From a bacterium (GTDB lineage: Bacteria > Desulfobacterota > GWC2-55-46): a stretch of DNA of 12,498 nucleotides. The position numbers and the translations under genes are program-made. The notes below the pieces were generated by a model. That model had not been told where the DNA came from, searched no databases, and saw only the letters and a list, made by a program, of their open reading frames with translations. The stretch is from positions 1 to 12,498 of the forward strand of contig SCQA01000083.1 in NCBI GenBank assembly GCA_004298725.1, written 5' to 3'. This document shows positions 7,250 to 12,498 of the stretch, piece by piece (within the stretch, counting starts at the first letter, position 1; each line of letters opens with the position of its first letter).

Positions 7250-7325
7250 ATTTATGGCAAGAATTGCTATTTATGGCAAGAATTGCTATTCATGGCAAAA
7301 ATTGCTATTCATGGCGAGGATTGCC
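7250..7325 (+). repeat. Tandem array of four 19-bp units
   Basis: Four head-to-tail units without spacers: 7250-7268 and 7269-7287 are identical (ATTTATGGCAAGAATTGCT), 7288-7306 has two changes (ATTCATGGCAAAAATTGCT), and 7307-7325 is more diverged (ATTCATGGCGAGGATTGCC). Each unit is an imperfect palindrome (ATGGCAA, loop GAA, TTGCTAT into the next unit). The array begins at the -35 position of the transglutaminase/TPR promoter. An inverted pair of units lies at 4266-4303. The lack of spacers rules out CRISPR. Confidence 0.9.
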
Positions 7326-7404
7326 GGCAATGAACCCGAAAAGGTCATAAAGGCGCTTACCGTTTAAAAGCTCGGCTGACGCAGAAAAAACCACAAATAA
7401 CACG

Positions 7405-7433
7405 TTCAAAAAACGCGGGGCAACTAACCCCGC
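7405..7433 (-). terminator. Intrinsic terminator of the CsgG-like lipoprotein gene
   Basis: On the minus strand GCGGGG (7433-7428), a 7-nt loop and CCCCGC (7420-7415) form a GC-only 6-bp stem, followed after one G by six T (7413-7408) and GAAC. It starts 24 nt past the stop codon at 7458. It separates the lipoprotein gene from the transglutaminase/TPR unit, which then has its own -10 box. Confidence 0.85.
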
Positions 7434-7457
7434 TCTGCGATATTTCTGAAGCGCCGG

Positions 7458-9422
7458 CTAAAACTTTCCGTCAACAATAAGCTTGGAAAGCCTTTCTTCA
7501 GTAGCGCCGGTATCCATGCCCTTTCTGTCAAGGGTAAATATGGCGTCAACTGCCTTTTCAACGGCTGTTCTGAAGTTGGCGCGTTTTTGCGCGTCTTCCA
7601 TTTCCTTCAAAAACTTCTCCTCCGGGTTAGAAAACATCTTTGTAAGCGCTGAAACTATTGAGCTTACAACGCTTGTCTGGGCGGTACGCAAAAGCTCTAT
7701 GTCAGTCGGTATTTTGGAAAGCCTTGCCGCGTTCTTGAATTCGCCGATTTCAACGCCCTCAGCCGCCCAGTCCTCGGCCTCGACCTTTTTCTCGGCAAGG
7801 CCGGTGTTTATGACGTCTCCCTTTGCGTCCACTATGCGAAACGATACCGTTATAACCCCGCTTTTATTATAATGCGTGGTCTTATAGCGAATGTCTTCAT
7901 TAATCGGCTCCTCAATAAACTGGGGCGGAGCCTCGCCTTTTTTATCCTTCTTCCATTCATCATGCGCCGGGTTTGCGACCTTTTTGGAGCCTGTCCGCGC
8001 CCTGACCATTTTGTTCATTTCCGCCACATTCGATTCAACCTTATAGTTTACGACGTCTCCAAGTAAAAGGTAGTCGGCCCCAAGAAGTTGTAAAAACCCT
8101 TTGGCGCCCTCCCCGCCCTGAGACATCTTAACTTCCGACTCTCTTAAAAGCGCCTCATTAGCGCCCCTTTCAAGTATTTTTACGTCCCTGGAAAGATCCC
8201 TGTAAAGATAATCCAAAATGCTTGACGTGATAACGCCGCCCGCGTCCGAACTGTAGCTTGTCCCCTTAAAAGGTATTATGGCGAGCGACTGAATTGAGCG
8301 CTTGCGTATTTCATCTTTAATGCGGTCTTTTTCAGTTGCTATTTCAGGGTAGCCCGGCTCAAGCCTCGATATGGCGCGCATGTAAAGGTACGCCGCCTCA
8401 AACCCGCCCGCCTTGGCCTCGGCGGCTCCTTTCACGTAAAGCTCCTTAACAAGCCTGTTTATCTCTCTTGAAGGCACGGCTATCGCGCTGAGTTTGTCTT
8501 CCCGAATATCCGCCATTAAAGACTTGGCCTTTATAAACATTAAAGCGGCTGAGAGAGGCCTCTCGCTGTCCATCATGGCAAGGCCGGTTGAAAAGTACGA
8601 ATTTACAGCGGTCACGCGCGCGTTCAAAAGTTTTAAGGAGGCGTCCACGCCTTCCTGCTTATACGTGAGCGCGCCCTTAAACATAATTATAGCGCGGTCA
8701 AAGTTGCCGGCAGGAAACGCCTTTTCACCCTCGCTAATATAATACTGAACAGAGTCCTTGCTTCCGGCCTCGTCAAGTTTTTCCTTTAAACCGGCATAAT
8801 CAGGCCGTAAAACATAAGCGTTATAAAATAATTTGTACGCTGTCGCCCATTCTTCTTTTTCAGCCGCTTTCACGCCGTTGGCGTAAGAATCAGTAAACGT
8901 CTTATTTGAATACTCTTCAAACTTCGGTTTTACAGAGGCATCAATACCAACCGCTACCAAATAAGAGTCCGTTGCCTTTTTAACGTCGCCGGCTACTGCG
9001 GCGTCCCCTGCGTCTTTAAGCATTTCCGCAAGTTTTGCCGTAGACGCCGCCATCTCTTTATCTACAGCCTTTAAAACAAGCGACGCGTCAGCGGCGCCAA
9101 ATATCGCGGTAGCCTCTCCTGCGTCCTTTTTAAAGACCTCAAGCTTTGATATCGCTACTGGTTTTTTCTCTTGATCTATCTTGCCCCTTAGCAGAGCAAG
9201 GCGCGTTTCAGCAAGCTCCTTTTTAACTGACTCAAACCGTTCGCATATTTTATCTTGCGGATTTTTCGTGCAAACGTCCTTTATTATGGCGTACGCGCTT
9301 TCATAATCCTTAATGCGAAATGCTTCATCAAACTTTACAGCCTGCGGCGAGGAAGAGCACGAATAAACTAAAAACGGCAAGAGAATAAGTACACCCCTCT
9401 TTAGCGCTCTTTTAATTTGCAT
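7458..9422 (-). CDS. TPR lipoprotein with a CsgG-like domain
   Basis: A 654-residue predicted lipoprotein of unknown role. After a K/R-rich start and hydrophobic core, LVYSC gives a lipobox with Cys22. Ser at +2 and +3 (no Asp) predicts outer-membrane sorting by Lol, by the E. coli rule. Residues about 30-375 are mostly helical and hold degenerate TPR units (for example EKEEWATAYKLFYNAYVLRP at 188-207, AFPAGNFDRAIIMFKGAL at 235-252, AGGFEAAYLYMRAISRLEP at 338-356). Residues about 378-465 resemble CsgG/LpoB-type proteins: SLAIIPFKG, then VITSSILDYLYRDLSRDVKILERGANEALL, then LGADYLLLGDVV. The strand GVITVSFRIVDAKGDVI (522-538) fits the same fold. The start has a clear SD (AAGGAG, 7 nt). The gene stands alone: its promoter faces ftsB and a terminator follows. 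CsgG relatives build secretion pores or activate cell-wall synthases; which applies here is unknown. Confidence 0.85.
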   Translation of the reverse strand: MQIKRALKRGVLILLPFLVYSCSSSPQAVKFDEAFRIKDYESAYAIIKDVCTKNPQDKICERFESVKKELAETRLALLRGKIDQEKKPVAISKLEVFKKDAGEATAIFGAADASLVLKAVDKEMAASTAKLAEMLKDAGDAAVAGDVKKATDSYLVAVGIDASVKPKFEEYSNKTFTDSYANGVKAAEKEEWATAYKLFYNAYVLRPDYAGLKEKLDEAGSKDSVQYYISEGEKAFPAGNFDRAIIMFKGALTYKQEGVDASLKLLNARVTAVNSYFSTGLAMMDSERPLSAALMFIKAKSLMADIREDKLSAIAVPSREINRLVKELYVKGAAEAKAGGFEAAYLYMRAISRLEPGYPEIATEKDRIKDEIRKRSIQSLAIIPFKGTSYSSDAGGVITSSILDYLYRDLSRDVKILERGANEALLRESEVKMSQGGEGAKGFLQLLGADYLLLGDVVNYKVESNVAEMNKMVRARTGSKKVANPAHDEWKKDKKGEAPPQFIEEPINEDIRYKTTHYNKSGVITVSFRIVDAKGDVINTGLAEKKVEAEDWAAEGVEIGEFKNAARLSKIPTDIELLRTAQTSVVSSIVSALTKMFSNPEEKFLKEMEDAQKRANFRTAVEKAVDAIFTLDRKGMDTGATEERLSKLIVDGKF

Positions 9423-9538
9423 GAAAATTCTCCTTCAATGTAATAGGTATATGACACGTCAAATAAGCACAACGCGCATGAAATAAAAATAACAGGCTTA
9501 ACTTAAAAAGTACCTATAATTAACATGTATGTACTGAT

Positions 9539-9565
9539 GTTATAGCACGTTTGCTTTACAGTCAA
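9539..9565 (-). promoter_or_regulatory. Candidate promoter of the lipoprotein gene
   Basis: On the minus strand TTGACT (9565-9560) is followed 15 bp later by TATAAC (9544-9539). The -10 is preceded by TGC, an extended -10 motif that can offset the short spacer. It would give a leader of about 110 nt. A second AT-rich TATAGG-like site nearer the gene cannot be excluded. Confidence 0.4.
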
Positions 9566-9706
9566 GTCTAATGTACTAAGGGGTAACATTAACAATAAAA
9601 CACAACGCTAAATGCTTATACATCACTGAAAAAGCCTGAAAAACCAACCGAAAAACGGCAAAACACGGCATAATAGTTAGTTTTATCGCATAACTTACTA
9701 ACCGCC

Positions 9707-9735
9707 TTGACTTTTTGGCAGGTATCTGTTAAAAA
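9707..9735 (+). promoter_or_regulatory. Promoter of ftsB placing +1 at the start codon
   Basis: TTGACT (9707-9712), a 17-bp spacer, then TAAAAA (9730-9735, four of six consensus bases). The usual 6-7 nt step puts transcription start at about 9742, the G of the GTG start codon. There is no SD upstream of that codon, in line with a leaderless message. Confidence 0.45.
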
Positions 9736-9741
9736 ATAACT

Positions 9742-10062
9742 GTGGAGAAGGGGAAAAAAAGATTCAACCTGAAAAAGACTCATATCTTCCTTGTCGGTCT
9801 CCTTGCCGTTATTTTGTTCGCGATATTCGGCAACAAAGGGTTTATTGACGTTTACAGGCTTGGCATAGAACGCGACGGCATAAAAACCTTCAATAAACTC
9901 ATTGAGATTGAAAACAAAAATCTTGAAAAAGAAATACAGCTTCTTAAAACCGACAAACGCTACATTGAGCATGTCGCCAAAAAAGAACTTGGAATGATAG
10001 GCAAAAATGAAATGCTGTACCGTATGCCCCCTCCACCCGCCAGCGCAGTTAAAGAACCCTAA
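9742..10062 (+). CDS. ftsB: FtsB/DivIC-like septum formation initiator
   Basis: Bitopic division protein that in model species pairs with FtsL and FtsQ in the divisome and links it to septal wall synthesis. The 106-residue product has a short basic cytoplasmic end, one membrane segment (about 13-30), a coiled coil with charged heptads (about 45-72, IEIENKNLEKEIQLLKTD) and the typical end motif YIEHVAKKELGMIGKNEMLY (74-93), followed by a Pro-rich tail. The length is normal for the family. The start is GTG: an in-frame stop lies 10 nt upstream and no ATG occurs before the membrane segment, so no other common start is open. No SD precedes the GTG; the GGAGAAGGGG just inside the gene has no usable in-frame start after it. 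In other bacteria this gene often follows eno; here it follows a divergent lipoprotein gene. Orthology to ftsB or to divIC is not separable by sequence alone. Confidence 0.88.
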   Translation: MEKGKKRFNLKKTHIFLVGLLAVILFAIFGNKGFIDVYRLGIERDGIKTFNKLIEIENKNLEKEIQLLKTDKRYIEHVAKKELGMIGKNEMLYRMPPPPASAVKEP

Positions 10063-10111
10063 CAAGCTACACATCTGACACCGCAAAGCACTACAAACCC
10101 TTTCGTTGAAA

Positions 10112-10140
10112 TTGACTATTCAGAGTAAAAAGGTTATAAA
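10112..10140 (+). promoter_or_regulatory. Sigma-70-type promoter of the carbon-nitrogen hydrolase and argS
   Basis: TTGACT (10112-10117) and TATAAA (10135-10140) are exactly 17 bp apart, each five of six consensus bases. Transcription should start near 10147, one to two bases before the ATG at 10149. No SD can fit in such a leader. Because argS overlaps the stop of the hydrolase gene, this promoter probably also serves argS. Confidence 0.65.
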
Positions 10141-10148
10141 ATAAAGCT

Positions 10149-10979
10149 ATGCAAAAAACAGTCAAAATAGCAGGCGTTCAGCTTGCCCCGTCCGGCTCGC
10201 TTGAAAAAAACCTACAACGCGCCGCTGACATGACAGCCCTTGCCGTCGAAGAAGGCGCGCGCATAGTAGCCATGCCCCAGCTTTTCAACACAAAGTGGTT
10301 CCTCGCGGACATGACAAGCGCCAACTTCGCGCTTAGCGAAGCCGAGGACGGCCCGACAATAACATTTTTAAGGGAGCTTGCCTCCAAAAAAAATGTTTTT
10401 CTCATCGCGAGCATATTTGAAAAAGACGGCAACGATTACTTCAACACGGCCTTTGTCATAGGCGGTAACGGCGAAATTACCGGCAAATACAGAAAGATGC
10501 ACGTGCCGCAGATACCACTGTGGGAAGAAAAATACTACTTCAAGCCCGGGGACCTCGGCTTTCCCGTCTTTGAAACTCCATTTGCCAAGATCGGCGTTCA
10601 GCTTTGCTGGGACGTATTTTTTCCGGAAGGCTTTCGAGTACTCGCGCTAAAAGGCGCGGAAATAATATTCGCGCCCACGGCGTCGGCCTTTTATCATTCC
10701 CGCGCTAAATGGGAACGCGCCTTATCAGCGGCGGCTCACGCAAGCGGCGTTTACATCTTTAGAATTAACCGCGTCGGCGTTGAAGAAAAGCAGGAATTCT
10801 ACGGCGCCAGCTTTTGCGTAAGGCCGGACGGAGAATTCGCCACCAAACCCGCAGGCTCGTCAACGGGCATAGTCCTTGCCGAAGTCGACCTTAACGAAAT
10901 AAGCCGTACGCGGGGGGACTGGGTTTTCATGAAAGACAGGCGGCCCGATTACTACGGGGAGATAACCGGAAAAAAATAA
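10149..10979 (+). CDS. Carbon-nitrogen hydrolase family protein with Gln at the catalytic Glu position
   Basis: Nitrilase-superfamily protein, 276 residues, the usual length for single-domain amidases such as N-carbamoylputrescine amidase. The fold markers are clear: VKIAGVQLAP (5-14), GKYRKMHVP with Lys116 (112-120), EEKYYFKPGD (127-136), and QLCWDVFFPEGFR with nucleophile Cys153 (151-163). The triad in this family is Glu-Lys-Cys. The first Glu is expected in the PELF-like motif after strand 2, but here the text is AMPQLFNTKWF, giving Gln44 (codon CAG at 10278-10280). Unless this is a conserved subfamily trait with another base, activity should be impaired. The HVPQIPLWEEKYYF segment resembles AguB-type amidases (polyamine synthesis), but the true substrate is open. 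The ATG has no SD but a strong promoter right before it. The stop overlaps the argS start by one base (TAATG). Confidence 0.85.
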   Translation: MQKTVKIAGVQLAPSGSLEKNLQRAADMTALAVEEGARIVAMPQLFNTKWFLADMTSANFALSEAEDGPTITFLRELASKKNVFLIASIFEKDGNDYFNTAFVIGGNGEITGKYRKMHVPQIPLWEEKYYFKPGDLGFPVFETPFAKIGVQLCWDVFFPEGFRVLALKGAEIIFAPTASAFYHSRAKWERALSAAAHASGVYIFRINRVGVEEKQEFYGASFCVRPDGEFATKPAGSSTGIVLAEVDLNEISRTRGDWVFMKDRRPDYYGEITGKK

Positions 10980-12498
10980 TGAAAGCAGGTATAAAAGAAA
11001 TAATAACAAAAGCGGTTTCAATCGCGTTTGAAAGCGGGCTGTTAACTAACGCGTCCGGAGGCGAACTGCCGGAAGTAATAATTGACAAGTCCAAAAAAGA
11101 GGCGTTTGGAGACTTCTCCACGAACATCGCCATGCTCCTTTCTCCACTTACGAAAGAAGCGCCGCGAAAGGCCGCCGGAGTAATAGCGGAGCTTGCCCAA
11201 AAGGACCCGGCAGTTGAAAAGTGCGAGGTAGCCGGACCCGGGTTCATAAATATTTTTCTTGAAAAAACATATTGGGCTGAAACGCTTGCCGAAATTCTGA
11301 AAAAAGGCTCTGACTACGGAAAAAGCAACACAGGCAAAGGCAAAAAAGTCCTTCTTGAATTCGTAAGCGCGAACCCGACAGGGCCGTTGCACATAGGCCA
11401 CGGCAGGGGCGCGGCAGTCGGTGACTCTCTTGCGAGAATCATGTCGCTGGCGGGCTTTGAGATTACAAAAGAGTTCTACGTTAACGATATCGGCGTCCAA
11501 ACAATCATACTTGGCGACTCGGTCAGGTTGCGTTACAAAGAGCTTAAAGGAGAGGCGATCAATTTTCCTGACAACTACTATAAGGGCGACTACATCAAAG
11601 GGCTTGCTAAAGAAATAATAAATAATAACGTTGCAGACGATAAAGATAATTTCAGGGAGTTTGCCTGCAAAAAGATGCGTGAAAACATCGAAGCCGATCT
11701 TAACAGGTTCGGCATTATCTTCGATAAGTGGTTCAGCGAAGGGGAGATGGTTCGTAACATCGGCGGCGGCCTAAAAAGCATAATTAAAAAACTTGAAAAA
11801 AGGGGCGTGGTTTTCAAGGAAGACAACGCGCTGTGGTTCAAAACACTGGACTATGGCGACGACAAAAACAGAGTACTCCAAAAAGCCAACGGAGAGACGA
11901 CTTACTTCTTATCCGACGTTGCGTACCACCTTGACAAGATTAACCGCGGATACGACATGTTCATAAACATCTGGGGCGCCGACCACCACGGCTACGAAGC
12001 GCGGATACGCGCCGTGTTCAAGGCGTTCGACTATGACGACTCCATGCTGAAAATAGTCTTTATCCAGCTTGTGGCGCTTCTTAGAAACGGTACGCCCGTT
12101 GCCATGGGCAAGCGCGAAGGTGAATTCGTAACTCTACAGCAAGTAATGGAGGAGGTCGGCGCGGACGCGTGCAGGTTCTTCTTTCTCATGAGAAAATCGG
12201 ACGCGCACCTTGACTTCGACCTTGAGCTTGCGAAAAAACAGGCTCCTGAAAACCCTGTCTATTACGTGCAGTATTGCCACGCGCGCATAAAGAGCATATT
12301 ATTTTTTGCCGAGGAAAAAGGCGTAAAGCCGCCGGACGTGTTCAACCCTGCTCTTCTGTCAAAACTCGGCGCAAAGGAAGAGGTGGAAATAATACGCCAC
12401 TTGGCATTATTTGAAGAGACCGTTGAAAAGAGCGCGCTTGCGATGGAGCCGCACAGAATAACCTTTTATCTTACCGAGCTTGCCGGACTTTTCCACCC
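10979..12498 (+). CDS. argS: Arginyl-tRNA synthetase (3' end beyond the window)
   Basis: Class Ia synthetase that charges tRNA-Arg. I translated it directly; 506 codons are visible, and the family is usually about 550-580 residues, so the anticodon-binding domain is cut. Residues 1-110 match the N-terminal additional domain that is special to ArgRS (EAFGDFSTNIAM at 41-52, GPGFINIFL at 86-94). The catalytic core shows LEFVSANPTGPLHIGHGRGA (126-145) with the HIGH motif, then YVNDIGVQ (167-174) and IWGADHHGYEARI (331-343). The KMSKS-loop position reads VAMGKREGEFVTL (374-386); departure from KMSKS is common in ArgRS. The all-helical anticodon domain begins near VYYVQYCHARI (427-437). The ATG shares its A with the TAA stop of the carbon-nitrogen hydrolase, with only a weak SD in that gene's end, so translation is probably coupled. 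Confidence 0.96.
   Translation, partial: MKAGIKEIITKAVSIAFESGLLTNASGGELPEVIIDKSKKEAFGDFSTNIAMLLSPLTKEAPRKAAGVIAELAQKDPAVEKCEVAGPGFINIFLEKTYWAETLAEILKKGSDYGKSNTGKGKKVLLEFVSANPTGPLHIGHGRGAAVGDSLARIMSLAGFEITKEFYVNDIGVQTIILGDSVRLRYKELKGEAINFPDNYYKGDYIKGLAKEIINNNVADDKDNFREFACKKMRENIEADLNRFGIIFDKWFSEGEMVRNIGGGLKSIIKKLEKRGVVFKEDNALWFKTLDYGDDKNRVLQKANGETTYFLSDVAYHLDKINRGYDMFINIWGADHHGYEARIRAVFKAFDYDDSMLKIVFIQLVALLRNGTPVAMGKREGEFVTLQQVMEEVGADACRFFFLMRKSDAHLDFDLELAKKQAPENPVYYVQYCHARIKSILFFAEEKGVKPPDVFNPALLSKLGAKEEVEIIRHLALFEETVEKSALAMEPHRITFYLTELAGLFH

Larger units (their letters stand above)
9423..9741. other. Divergent intergenic region between the lipoprotein gene and ftsB
   Basis: This 319-bp AT-rich gap holds the SD of the lipoprotein gene at its left edge and the predicted ftsB promoter at its right edge (9707-9735). 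It also has a candidate leftward promoter at 9539-9565. I found no gene, RNA or clear repeat in it. The reading frame that crosses part of it on the minus strand (from 10086) is a shadow of ftsB. Confidence 0.6.

Noticed and set aside
7250..7325. Possible CRISPR array
   Set aside because: The 19-bp units abut with no spacers and are imperfect, and no cas gene is present.
9509..9535. AGTAC/GTACT inverted repeat in the divergent promoter region
   Set aside because: Five-base arms 17 bp apart in AT-rich DNA are expected by chance, and there is no second copy to support an operator.
9616..10086. A 156-codon minus-strand reading frame opposite ftsB
   Set aside because: It is aromatic-rich, antisense to a clear FtsB/DivIC gene, and shows no family motif or SD.
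12101..12115. Missing KMSKS motif in ArgRS (VAMGKRE instead)
   Set aside because: Many genuine arginyl-tRNA synthetases lack the canonical KMSKS sequence, and the surrounding EGEFVTL text is typical of the family.

Overview
This window reads as ordinary chromosome from a Gram-negative bacterium. It carries a LolA lipoprotein chaperone, an FtsK translocase, an FtsB/DivIC-type division protein and Sec- or lipobox-targeted envelope proteins. The FtsK-LolA order is the same as in enterobacteria, but the tandem-domain dCTP deaminase and the large TPR/transglutaminase envelope proteins fit better with a Desulfobacterota- or Nitrospirota-like lineage. That placement is a guess from gene style only. 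No tRNA, rRNA, CRISPR array, transposase or phage gene was seen.

Layout. Everything from 1 to about 9422 is read on the minus strand. In transcription order it is: a CsgG-like TPR lipoprotein (9422 to 7458) closed by a clear intrinsic terminator (7405-7433); a two-gene unit of a transglutaminase-like/TPR exported protein (7198 to 4739) and a small exported TPR-like protein (4723 to 4319); a dCTP deaminase with two dUTPase-like halves (4073 to 2925) behind its own strong promoter and a structured leader; and ftsK (2684 to 534) followed 5 nt later by lolA (528 to beyond base 1, incomplete). A 319-bp divergent region (9423-9741) then leads to plus-strand genes: an FtsB/DivIC-like septum protein (9742-10062), a carbon-nitrogen hydrolase (10149-10979) and argS (10979 to the window end, incomplete). 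The last two overlap by one base (TAATG).

How the genes fit together. FtsK and FtsB serve division and chromosome segregation. LolA, the CsgG-like lipoprotein and the two-gene unit belong to the cell envelope. dCTP deaminase and ArgRS are housekeeping nucleotide and translation enzymes. The three unassigned envelope proteins are the best candidates for an uncharacterised periplasmic or outer-membrane assembly, though this is inference.

The most notable features are these. A 19-bp unit is repeated four times head to tail exactly where the -35 box of the transglutaminase/TPR unit should be, and reappears inverted just past the 3' end of the same unit. The carbon-nitrogen hydrolase has Gln where the family's catalytic Glu should be. 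Both products of the two-gene unit share a SVAG[I/V]KG motif. Two consecutive plus-strand genes have promoters whose predicted start points fall at or next to the start codon, with no Shine-Dalgarno sequence. Palindromic REP-like repeats lie between the dCTP deaminase gene and ftsK.
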